This document shows, in pieces, positions 1-5,954 of a DNA stretch of 6,230 nt. The notes below the pieces were generated by a model. It was given only the letters and a program-made list of their open reading frames with translations. It was not told the DNA's origin and did not search any database. Numbering within the stretch: the first letter of the stretch is position 1; each line of letters opens with the position of its first letter. Origin of the DNA: DAOUVR01 sp034430535 (GTDB taxonomy: Bacteria; Chloroflexota; Dehalococcoidia; E44-bin15). The position numbers were made by a program, and so were the translations under genes. Location: positions 1 to 6,230 of the forward strand of contig CAYUCL010000069.1 of assembly GCA_964443325.1 (NCBI GenBank). The letters are read 5' to 3'.

Positions 1-3
1 GGA

Positions 4-49
4 GGTGACATATTCGCTGAACAATTAGGGTGACTTTTTCGCTGGACAA
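4..49. repeat. Pair of direct repeats, probable terminus of an IS21-like element
   Basis: Two 21-base copies (4-24 and 29-49) share 18 of 21 positions: both start GGTGAC, have an A/T-rich middle, and continue TTCGCTG(A/G)ACAA. Read outwards from the right, each begins TGT(T/C)CAGCGAAAA, which resembles the multiple terminal repeats of IS21-family elements (TG...CA ends with repeated transposase-binding sites). If so, the element lies left of the window and ends near base 48. No transposase or target-site duplication is visible here, so this could also be a solo remnant or an unrelated tandem operator. Confidence 0.45.
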
Positions 50-77
50 CAACAGTCGGTGTTTTTATGGGTGATTA

Positions 78-106
78 TTGACTTTGCGGCCCTCGGCTAA
101 TATCAT
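78..106 (+). promoter_or_regulatory. Sigma70-like promoter for the six-gene cluster
   Basis: TTGACT (78-83) matches the -35 consensus in 5 of 6 positions, and TATCAT (101-106) matches the -10 in 5 of 6, with an ideal 17-base spacer. Transcription would start near 112-114, leaving an untranslated leader of about 70 bases before the radical SAM gene. It is the only well-formed promoter seen upstream of the cluster and lies just right of the IS-like repeats. Confidence 0.55.
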
Positions 107-111
107 GATAT
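100..111. promoter_or_regulatory. 12-bp perfect palindrome over the -10 box, possible operator
   Basis: ATATCATGATAT is a perfect inverted repeat that covers the whole -10 hexamer of the predicted promoter. A dimeric repressor bound here would block polymerase. The sequence is A/T-rich, so a chance palindrome is possible, and no regulator gene is present in the window. Confidence 0.25.
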
Positions 112-185
112 ATAACATAAATGCTTGTATGAATAAGTAATTTCCCAGAGATCCTTTCTTAGACTATTTGGGAGTGAGCTACGGG

Positions 186-1334
186 ATGTTATGTGGATTT
201 GCGCCCCAAGATTTTTTGAACATCACCAGAGAAAAATTCAGGAAAATGGTCAGGGAAGCCAAGCCATTGACCTGTTGGTATAGCATTACTGAGGAGTGCG
301 ACCTGCACTGCAAGTTCTGTTTTGCCGATTCCACCAAGCCCTGGCCAGATGAATTGACGACGCAGGAGATTTATGCTCTTTTGGATAACATTGCCGAGGC
401 CGGTACACAAGCTATCGTGTTTGGAGGTGGGGAGCCTACGTTACGAGAGGACCTGTTCGAGGTAATGCACTATGCTGCCAGATACAAAAATATGTTTGTT
501 GCTCTCAACACGAATGGTCAAAGGCTTGACCGTAAATATGTTAGGAGATTGGCGAATGCAGGCGTTTCCCAGGTGAAAGTAAGTGTTGATGGGTTGAAAG
601 AGAGCCATGAGTGGAATAGAGGGACAGGGACTTTCGATAAGTGCATTCAGGCATTGAAGAACTGCGTGGATGCCGGTATTAAGAGCGTGATATGGATCGC
701 CACCATTTCTCAAATGAACTATGATGAAATACCCCAGATGGTTAAGATGGCCATGGGTTTGGGTGTTGATATAAGCATGGTGCAGCTTTTTCCTGGTGGG
801 AGGTGGAAAGGAAAAACGGACCTGATGTTGACTAGAGAGCAGGTCAGGGACTGGCAAAGGTATATGGCGGAGCAACAGAATGTATATGGATGGACTAGGA
901 TTCAGTTTGAGGATCGCTACCAGATCTGCGAGGATTGCTATGCTCTGAAGGTAGCTGCGGACCCATATAGAATAGGTGATTTTACCGATACCCCTGCTGG
1001 ATGCATTAGTGGCATCTGGCAGTATATCATAAACGCCTCAGGTAAGGTGGTGATTGGGGATATAATAACTCCTGAACTTGAGATAGGCGATCTACGAAAG
1101 CAAAAGCTGAGCGAGATATGGCACAGTTCTGAACTGGCTGACCGCTTAAGGGATAGAGATAAACTGAAAGGAAAGTGCGGTAGATGCGAGTTGAGATTTG
1201 TATGTGGAGGCTGTAGAAGGATGGCCTATAGTCTGACTGGTGATATTATGGAAGCTGATCCTCAATGCTGGTATGAACCTAGATTGGAGTTAGAATATGA
1301 CGGTAGAGTTCAAAAAGCAGTTAAAGGTTCCTGA
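186..1334 (+). CDS. Radical SAM protein with C-terminal SPASM-like cysteine domain
   Basis: A 382-residue radical SAM enzyme that would cleave S-adenosylmethionine reductively to start radical chemistry on a peptide or cofactor. The cluster motif CX3CX2C is C38, C42 and C45, followed by GGGEP at 80-84 for SAM binding. The C-terminal domain has C311, C314, C320, C323 and C341 around a CGGCRRMAY segment that resembles the heme-pathway enzymes NirJ/AhbC/AhbD and related maturases. C273 and an extra C248/C251 pair are upstream. The usual Cys after the G-x-V element is absent (Ile290-Gly291-Asp292), so the first auxiliary cluster may be incomplete. ATG 186 is preferred because GGGAG (170-174) precedes it; TTG 168 is in frame but has no Shine-Dalgarno. 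It is the first gene of the cluster and overlaps the ATPase gene by 38 bases. The family is secure; the substrate is unknown. A tungsten-oxidoreductase maturase is one possibility given the MoaD and E1 neighbours. Confidence 0.9.
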   Translation: MLCGFAPQDFLNITREKFRKMVREAKPLTCWYSITEECDLHCKFCFADSTKPWPDELTTQEIYALLDNIAEAGTQAIVFGGGEPTLREDLFEVMHYAARYKNMFVALNTNGQRLDRKYVRRLANAGVSQVKVSVDGLKESHEWNRGTGTFDKCIQALKNCVDAGIKSVIWIATISQMNYDEIPQMVKMAMGLGVDISMVQLFPGGRWKGKTDLMLTREQVRDWQRYMAEQQNVYGWTRIQFEDRYQICEDCYALKVAADPYRIGDFTDTPAGCISGIWQYIINASGKVVIGDIITPELEIGDLRKQKLSEIWHSSELADRLRDRDKLKGKCGRCELRFVCGGCRRMAYSLTGDIMEADPQCWYEPRLELEYDGRVQKAVKGS

Positions 1335-2145
1335 GGCTGACCCTTATTTTTTCATGCCCCGGAGCGTTATTGTAAATATCCAAAGACTGGATGAACTAAG
1401 CAGGAAGCACCCGGTCAATGTTCTGGTTACTGGAAAACAAGGATGTGGCAAATCAAGCTTGGTTAGGCAATTTGCCGCTCGTTATGACCGCCCTTTAAGT
1501 GTCTTCCAGGTTGGGCTTCTCACTGAGCCGGGGCAACTGTTTGGGCAGCAGAGGCTTAGAGAGGGAGACACCTACTATCAGGAGTTCCTCTTCCCTCAGG
1601 CCATCAGTACACCCAGATGTGCGGTGCACCTGGAGGAGATCAACCGCCCTGAACACCCTAAAGCTCTAAATGAGCTGTTTTCTGTTCTGGGAGAGGATAG
1701 AAGCATCTGGGTGGATGAGCTGGGGCTGGCTTTGGTGGCAGAGGAGGTTATCTTCTTTGCTAGCCTCAATGAGGGGCCGCAGTTCACCGGAACTGAGGTT
1801 CTGGATGCCGCTCTGCGGGATAGGTTCTATACCATTCGGCTGGATTACTTACCTCCTGAGACTGAGCAAGAGGTGATAGTTCTGAAAACCGGGGTCTCTG
1901 AAGAGGATGCAGATAAAATCATCAGGGTCATACATCGCTTACGTCATGACCCTCGGAACCCGCTTGCGATATCTACCCGACATAGTTTAATGATAGGTGA
2001 GATGGTAAATGCGGGGGCTAGTTTAAGAGAGGCTTTTAGCTTCACTTTACACATTAGCAAGGATGCATTGGAGTCCTGCCTGGTAGCCCTTCACTTTGGA
2101 AGTGGCGAAACCGAAGCAGAGAGTGAGGAGTATGAGCTATTCTGA
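1297..2145 (+). CDS. MoxR-family AAA+ ATPase (NorQ/CbbQ-like)
   Basis: A 282-residue cytosolic AAA+ ATPase. Walker A is G46-x-x-G-x-G-K52-S53; Walker B is HLEEINRP at 111-118, with Glu113-Glu114 where Asp-Glu is usual; sensor 1 is Asn158 (ASLNEG); candidate arginine fingers are R174 and R176 in AALRDRF; a sensor 2-like STR lies at 226-228. Size and motifs fit the short MoxR group (NorQ, CbbQ, GvpN), which form rings and work with a VWA partner to remodel or activate metalloenzymes. The partner is encoded immediately downstream and overlaps this gene. GGAG (1286-1289) lies 7 bases before ATG 1297, supporting this start inside the end of the radical SAM gene, so the two are probably translationally coupled. 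The acidic tail (ETEAESEEYELF) may be a docking segment. The client protein cannot be read from the sequence. Confidence 0.92.
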   Translation: MTVEFKKQLKVPEADPYFFMPRSVIVNIQRLDELSRKHPVNVLVTGKQGCGKSSLVRQFAARYDRPLSVFQVGLLTEPGQLFGQQRLREGDTYYQEFLFPQAISTPRCAVHLEEINRPEHPKALNELFSVLGEDRSIWVDELGLALVAEEVIFFASLNEGPQFTGTEVLDAALRDRFYTIRLDYLPPETEQEVIVLKTGVSEEDADKIIRVIHRLRHDPRNPLAISTRHSLMIGEMVNAGASLREAFSFTLHISKDALESCLVALHFGSGETEAESEEYELF

Positions 2146-3847
2146 ATACTGGAGGGTGAACAAGTCTGTAATTGATTACATAGAGCTGGCGAACGCTCTG
2201 CGGGCTCTACGTAAAATAGTGGCAGTGATAGATGTAGATGCCGAGGTTGTGTGGGCAGGTATGCCTTGTAACGCTGACAAGAAGATAGAGCTGCCAGCCG
2301 TCTTAGCCAAGGGAGACTATCCAATTACAAGCGAAAAGATGGACGTGATAGTGGGATTGAATGTGCATGAGGCATTGCATTACCGGGAGGAGAGCGAGCA
2401 CGCTTGGGGTTATCTGTCTCATACGTTTCTTGGAATGAAAGATAAAACCCTCCTTGGTAAGCTTTTTGAGGCAGGCGAGGATATACATGTCGATGGCACT
2501 GCCATTAGAAGAGGAGTCTCAGGGAAATATGTCCAGAGGTCACGAGCATGGTGGAAGAAAAATTACCAGGAAGACTATACCGCTGGTCTGGCTAATCCAG
2601 AGGGATTGTTTGGAATCTGGACATATCTGGTTCTAGACGAGGTTTTCGCGCAGATGAACGCGCAGGATATGGAAGAACTGTTGCAGCTTTCCAGTGAGTC
2701 TCTGGAGACAGCGGAATTGGAGTCATTGGTTGAGTCTCTCTGTTGCGACAAGAAGCTGCCGATGCTGCAGGTGCTTGGCACCATGCTAAGCATGCCTTTG
2801 GACTACATGCAGGCTCTGCAAATACTTCTCAGTAAAACGCCAGAGATTGTGAACTCTGATGCAATAGGGAGGGCTTTGTGTTACCGGGAACTGTGGAAAG
2901 TATTAGAGAAGCATTTTTCAGATTGGGAAGCTAAGATGAAGGCAGCCGAGGCTGCGGGGGAACTAACGGAGCCTAAGACTTTGGCTGGGTCTTCAGAAGG
3001 GGATGACGCTAGAATCTCCGTGGAGCTTGCCGAGGCAATACAGCAGGCTGTCGCTAGCGAAGCTGAGGAGGTCACAGAAGCTATTAAGGCTGCTTTGAAA
3101 GCTGTGGGCGCGGCCGATGAGGCGCAATACCTTTTTCCGGCAATCTTCGAGAATGCTCTAGAACCCCTTGACAAAGACCCCAATCTGGACATCGTTCGGA
3201 GCCTAACCGAAATATTTCGTCTCTGGCTTGAGGAAACCTTGCGCATAAACCGCGGATTGGATGCCGGGACATTGGATCCTAGAAGGCTCCATAGAGCTAC
3301 CACTACCGGCAGGATCTTCAAACAGAAGGAATATCATATAGAGAACTTCTTATGGAATATCATTGTTCTTATCGATGCATCCGGTTCAGTAGGTTGGTTC
3401 TGGGAGCAGATAAAAGGCATCTATAGTGCACTTGCGGCATCCCTGAGAGGTGAAAATATAAGGCTGGAGATACTGGGCTATAGGGAGGTGACGGATACCT
3501 GCCAAATCAAGAACCTTTTCTATAATAATAGGCTGTTCACTGTTGAGCCCGAGGGCGACACGCCGTCGGGGGAGGCAATAATAGCTGCAGCATTAAGGAT
3601 TCCTCCTGGGGGTCAAAATCTTATCATACACATCACCGATGGGCTTAAGAATATTGGCCTCCCTATTGAACATGCTTTGAACTACTGCCAGCTACGAGGG
3701 GTCGATTTGGTAACCCTCGGTGTCGGCCAAGCAGGGAGGGCTTTCAGTCCGTATGGGGATAGCTTTGAGATGCTGGGGTCCTCCGCGGAGAAACTCCCTC
3801 ACGCAGTGGGAGCTTTACTCAAGAGAAAACTGGTAAAGAAACGCTAG
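2132..3847 (+). CDS. NorD/CbbO-like VWA-domain protein with N-terminal HExxH motif
   Basis: A 571-residue protein with a C-terminal von Willebrand A domain. The metal-ion-dependent adhesion site is complete: DASGS at 415-419, Thr477 in GDTPSG, and Asp503 in HITDG. The N-terminal half carries HEALH (79-83), and 30 residues later EAGEDIHVD (113-121), the arrangement of a zinc metallopeptidase fold with an acidic third ligand; related HExxH-plus-VWA architectures occur in CobT/DUF2201-type proteins. An Ala/Glu-rich helical stretch at about 265-335 links the halves. No signal peptide or membrane segment is seen, so it is cytosolic. It is probably the adaptor for the MoxR ATPase upstream, as NorD is for NorQ, delivering the ring to a metalloenzyme client. 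The start is uncertain: ATG 2132 sits very close to GAGGAG (2125-2130), and in-frame GTG 2123, GTG 2102 and TTG 2096 are alternatives; all overlap the ATPase gene. Confidence 0.88.
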   Translation: MSYSEYWRVNKSVIDYIELANALRALRKIVAVIDVDAEVVWAGMPCNADKKIELPAVLAKGDYPITSEKMDVIVGLNVHEALHYREESEHAWGYLSHTFLGMKDKTLLGKLFEAGEDIHVDGTAIRRGVSGKYVQRSRAWWKKNYQEDYTAGLANPEGLFGIWTYLVLDEVFAQMNAQDMEELLQLSSESLETAELESLVESLCCDKKLPMLQVLGTMLSMPLDYMQALQILLSKTPEIVNSDAIGRALCYRELWKVLEKHFSDWEAKMKAAEAAGELTEPKTLAGSSEGDDARISVELAEAIQQAVASEAEEVTEAIKAALKAVGAADEAQYLFPAIFENALEPLDKDPNLDIVRSLTEIFRLWLEETLRINRGLDAGTLDPRRLHRATTTGRIFKQKEYHIENFLWNIIVLIDASGSVGWFWEQIKGIYSALAASLRGENIRLEILGYREVTDTCQIKNLFYNNRLFTVEPEGDTPSGEAIIAAALRIPPGGQNLIIHITDGLKNIGLPIEHALNYCQLRGVDLVTLGVGQAGRAFSPYGDSFEMLGSSAEKLPHAVGALLKRKLVKKR

Positions 3848-3857
3848 AAAATAAGCT

Positions 3858-4133
3858 GTGGGCGTAAAAGTATGGGTATCCGGTTCTCTGCGCCAGGCTG
3901 GTGCGGGTAAGGTGGAGACGGAGGTAGTAGCCAGGGATATCGCCGGGTGTCTTGATGAATTAGAGATTCAATTCTCTGGCTTGAAGGCTCGGTTATATAA
4001 GGACCAGGGTGAGCTCCACCGTTATATTGATATCTACGTAAATGGTGATAATATGCGCTCTCTTCAAGGGCTGGCTACCCCGCTAAAAGACGGCGACGAG
4101 GTGAATATTCTACCCGCTTTTGCCGGCGCTTGA
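3858..4133 (+). CDS. MoaD/ThiS-family ubiquitin-like protein ending in Gly-Ala
   Basis: A 91-residue beta-grasp protein. It opens with the VKVWVSGSLRQ strand, has the IDIYVNGDNMRSLQGL block (57-72) and the near-terminal LKDGDEVNILPAFAGA, all typical of MoaD/ThiS-like carriers. Family members normally end in Gly-Gly, whose carboxylate an E1 adenylates before thiocarboxylation or conjugation. Here the last two residues are Gly-Ala (GGC GCT TGA), so the canonical glycine terminus is missing. GTG 3858 is the only reasonable start, because an in-frame TAA lies two codons upstream at 3852; no clear Shine-Dalgarno is visible, and with a gap of only 10 bases after the VWA gene, translation may depend on coupling. 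The likely partner is the E1-like gene downstream. Roles known for the family are molybdopterin or tungstopterin sulfur transfer, thiamin sulfur transfer and protein tagging; which applies here is not decidable. Confidence 0.88.
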   Translation: MGVKVWVSGSLRQAGAGKVETEVVARDIAGCLDELEIQFSGLKARLYKDQGELHRYIDIYVNGDNMRSLQGLATPLKDGDEVNILPAFAGA

Positions 4134-4304
4134 GCGAGTGCAGACAATCGCCTGACATGCTTTGAGCGCTTGTTTTCCAGTCGCATCCCTTTGGACTCTA
4201 CCCAATATATCTAGTAAAAGATGGGCTCTCGATCGCCCTTCTTTGTCGATGTTTTATGTTGGTCTCTGTGCAAGCTCATAGCTATCGGGGTTCGTGTTAG
4301 GCGA

Positions 4305-5039
4305 ATGCTTACTGAAGACGAGAAGAAGAGATATGATAGGCAGATAAGGGTTTCTGGATTTGGTGTGGAAGGGCAGGAGAAGCTCAAGCGGGCCAAGGTA
4401 CTTATTGCTGGGGTGGGGGCGTTGGGGACAGTGATATCTACCTATTTAGGAATAGCTGGTGTGGGGTGTCTGCGAATTGTTGATGGGGACGTGGTAGAGC
4501 TGAGCAACTTAAATCGACAGATACTTCATTGGACGAGAGATATAGGCAAAAAGAAAACTCAGTCGGCAGAAGAGAAGCTTCGGGAGGCAAATCCTGGCAT
4601 TACGGTAGAAGCTATAGCGGAGACTATTAGTGAAGATAATATTCTCGAGCTTACAGCCGGCTGCGATTTAATCATGGATGCAGTGGACAATTATCAGATT
4701 AGGTATTTGTTGAATAGGGCTGCCCTGGAGAGAGGCGTCCCTTTCCTTCATGGTGGTGTTTTTGGGATGGAAGGAATGGCGACCACAATAATCCCGGGGC
4801 AAACAGCTTGCCTGAGGTGCATTTTCCCTGAGCCTCCCCCTCCAACGACTGTCCCTGTATTGGGCGTTATCCCAGGGGTTATAGGTTGCCTCCAAGCCAC
4901 AGAGGCAGTAAAATATATCACCGGAATTGGAGAACTGTTGACTAATAGGCTATTGATATTTGATGGTAGCGATACAAAGTTTAGAGAGGTCAAGCTTGAG
5001 CGTGATCCTCAGTGTCATGATTGTTCATCGCTGAAGTAG
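4305..5039 (+). CDS. MoeB/ThiF/HesA-family E1-like adenylating enzyme
   Basis: A 244-residue ATP-dependent enzyme that adenylates the C-terminus of a ubiquitin-like protein, presumably the one encoded upstream. It starts with the family's YDRQIRVSGFGVEGQEKL block, followed by the nucleotide loop GVGALG (36-41), Asp60 and Asp62, SNLNRQ (67-72), lysines 82-84 and the conserved Asp128. Structural zinc ligands are C169-x-x-C172 and C237-x-x-C240. The crossover loop reads PPPPTTVPVLGV: where E. coli MoeB has Thr-Cys-Val-Glu, this protein has Val183, so no thioester cysteine is available there. ATG 4305 is chosen because the family begins right there; an in-frame ATG at 4221 would add 28 residues (Cys- and hydrophobic-rich) unlike known relatives. 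AGG at 4299-4301 is only a weak ribosome binding site. No clear promoter was found in the 171-base gap before it. Confidence 0.9.
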   Translation: MLTEDEKKRYDRQIRVSGFGVEGQEKLKRAKVLIAGVGALGTVISTYLGIAGVGCLRIVDGDVVELSNLNRQILHWTRDIGKKKTQSAEEKLREANPGITVEAIAETISEDNILELTAGCDLIMDAVDNYQIRYLLNRAALERGVPFLHGGVFGMEGMATTIIPGQTACLRCIFPEPPPPTTVPVLGVIPGVIGCLQATEAVKYITGIGELLTNRLLIFDGSDTKFREVKLERDPQCHDCSSLK

Positions 5040-5064
5040 CCGATAGGCAAGGCTCAACTGTAAT

Positions 5065-5072
5065 GGGAGGTG
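5065..5072 (+). promoter_or_regulatory. Strong Shine-Dalgarno that fixes the start of the last cluster gene
   Basis: GGGAGGTG lies 6-7 bases before ATG 5079, the best ribosome binding site in the window. The in-frame GTG at 5070 is itself part of this Shine-Dalgarno, so it cannot be the start; ATG 5079 is. It suggests that this gene is translated more strongly than its neighbours. Confidence 0.75.
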
Positions 5073-5078
5073 AGCGAG

Positions 5079-5630
5079 ATGATTATAGATGACCCGCAAG
5101 TCCAGTTCGTGATGTTGTTTTCCCATCAAACCTACTACGGCAATGACTCTGCCGAATATATAAGGTACAGGGGAAAACGTCTGACAAACAAGGAGTATCT
5201 GGAGCATTGGGGCAAGTTGATTGTATTGGATGAAAAGGAGAACATGGAAAAGCTGGCTGAAAAACTCGATATCCTTGTTGAGCGGGGGATTATCCCTTGT
5301 ATCAAGTACGATCGAATGCCACTTAAAGAATTTGATATGAAAGAGTGCGTAATGTCTGTTTTCTGTGATGATAGGCAGAAGGATGAGATATCGGAGATTC
5401 TGGCCAGTCTCGGAGCGACGACAAGAGCGTGGGTTCCTGAAAAAAACACGATCGAAGGCTGGAGTCCCGGCGGTATGTTCCTGGAGAAGTGGATCGAAGC
5501 AATGGGTTATGAAGGCGAGATGGCTGATGCGATTAGAGAGGATTCTCGCCGCATAATGCAGCAGGCATTTGGCGACGAAGATGCCCTCGCAACTGGTTGG
5601 GACCAGTGGGGGACAAGTTACAACAGTTAG
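5079..5630 (+). CDS. Unrecognised 183-residue protein, last gene of the cluster
   Basis: I do not recognise this family. It is a soluble, mixed alpha/beta-looking protein with no signal peptide or membrane segment. The N-terminal part has a hydrophobic strand (VQFVMLF, 8-14) and a helix rich in Lys/Glu at 51-69; the middle has three cysteines, C74, C90 and C96, the last in VMSVFC; a helix-like DEISEILASLG follows at 102-112, then a Trp/Gly-rich segment (GWSPGGMFLEKW, 127-138) and a tail with Trp174 and Trp177. It starts 39 bases after the E1 gene with a strong ribosome binding site, so it is probably co-transcribed. Its position and its apparently stronger translation make it a candidate substrate, scaffold or accessory subunit of the modification system, but that is inference only. 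Absence of compositional oddity suggests a genuine protein, not a spurious frame. Confidence 0.8.
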   Translation: MIIDDPQVQFVMLFSHQTYYGNDSAEYIRYRGKRLTNKEYLEHWGKLIVLDEKENMEKLAEKLDILVERGIIPCIKYDRMPLKEFDMKECVMSVFCDDRQKDEISEILASLGATTRAWVPEKNTIEGWSPGGMFLEKWIEAMGYEGEMADAIREDSRRIMQQAFGDEDALATGWDQWGTSYNS

Positions 5631-5642
5631 AGAGCGTTTCAA

Positions 5643-5674
5643 TGATAGGCGCCTGCCGTCGAGCAGGCTTATCA
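5643..5674 (+). terminator. Stem-loop just after the cluster, possible terminator or mRNA end
   Basis: GCCTGC (5651-5656) pairs with GCAGGC (5663-5668) across a 6-base loop, and TGATA (5643-5647) pairs with TATCA (5670-5674) beyond a small asymmetric bulge. It begins 13 bases after the last stop codon, where the operon should end. There is no U-tract, so a classical intrinsic terminator is not supported; it may instead protect the transcript's 3' end. Confidence 0.4.
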
Positions 5675-5718
5675 GAATGACACAAAGGAAAACGGCCATA
5701 ATGGCGAAAGGGGCGTTG

Positions 5719-5741
5719 CAGAACGTAGCATTGCCGTTCTG
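5719..5741. repeat. Short inverted repeat (7-bp stem)
   Basis: CAGAACG (5719-5725) and CGTTCTG (5735-5741) are perfect inverted copies around a 9-base loop. No T-run follows. It is one of a run of hairpins in the spacer and has no obvious role by itself. Confidence 0.5.
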
Positions 5742-5772
5742 TGGCGACGAACCAGAGGATAGTTAGCGAGTC

Positions 5773-5822
5773 CTCCCTCCCTCTCCAGAGGCGAGTCGCC
5801 TTTGGAGACTTGAGGGAGGGAG
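5773..5822. repeat. Large palindrome with 11-bp outer stem
   Basis: CTCCCTCCCTC (5773-5783) is the exact inverse of GAGGGAGGGAG (5812-5822). Inside, TCCA (5784-5787) pairs with TGGA (5803-5806), and AGGC with GCCT closes a GAGTC loop (5789-5801). The result is a long, nearly continuous hairpin on either strand, likely a REP/MITE-like repeat. Its inner part recurs at 6071-6090. Confidence 0.75.
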
Positions 5823-5851
5823 TTAGAGGGAAGGGGAAGTGCTACATCACA

Positions 5852-5917
5852 TTCACCCTCACCCTACCCCTCTCCCATCAAGGGAGAGGGGACACCCTCA
5901 GTAGTAGGGTAGGTGAA
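5852..5917. repeat. Nested palindrome with 10-bp perfect core
   Basis: CCCCTCTCCC (5867-5876) and GGGAGAGGGG (5882-5891) form a perfect stem with the 5-base loop ATCAA. Outer arms also pair: TTCACC (5852-5857) with GGTGAA (5912-5917) and CCCTA with TAGGG. This CCCTCACCCTA...CCCCTCTCCC layout is a dispersed repeat type seen in many bacterial genomes (from memory). Confidence 0.75.
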
Positions 5918-5954
5918 ATGAAATGGAACCCACCTTCCCAATAGAGATAGAAAT

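Noticed and set aside
441..875. Minus-strand open frame of 144 codons inside the radical SAM gene
   Set aside because: Fully covered by an unambiguous radical SAM coding frame with intact motifs; no start signal or domain.
2881..3321. Minus-strand open frame of 146 codons inside the VWA gene
   Set aside because: Ser/Ala-rich mirror of the Ala/Glu-rich linker of the VWA protein; no ribosome binding site or recognisable domain.
4134..4211. Readthrough or selenocysteine extension of the ubiquitin-like protein past TGA 4131
   Set aside because: The frame stays open for 26 codons to a TAG at 4212, but the sequence has no family resemblance, and no selenocysteine-insertion stem was evident.
4152..4217. 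Internal promoter before the E1 gene
   Set aside because: Only poorly spaced or weak boxes (for example TTGGAC at 4191 with TAGTAA at 4212, spacer 15) could be found.
5025..5699. Long minus-strand open frame (224 codons) opposite the last cluster gene
   Set aside because: It lies antisense to a plus-strand gene with a strong ribosome binding site, its start falls inside the repeat spacer, and its composition (many Leu, Arg, His, Cys) looks like a reverse-frame shadow.
5569..5944. Two small plus-strand open frames (5569-5766 and 5741-5944)
   Set aside because: They overlap each other and run through palindromic repeats; the first starts inside the upstream gene, and neither shows protein-like sequence or a ribosome binding site.
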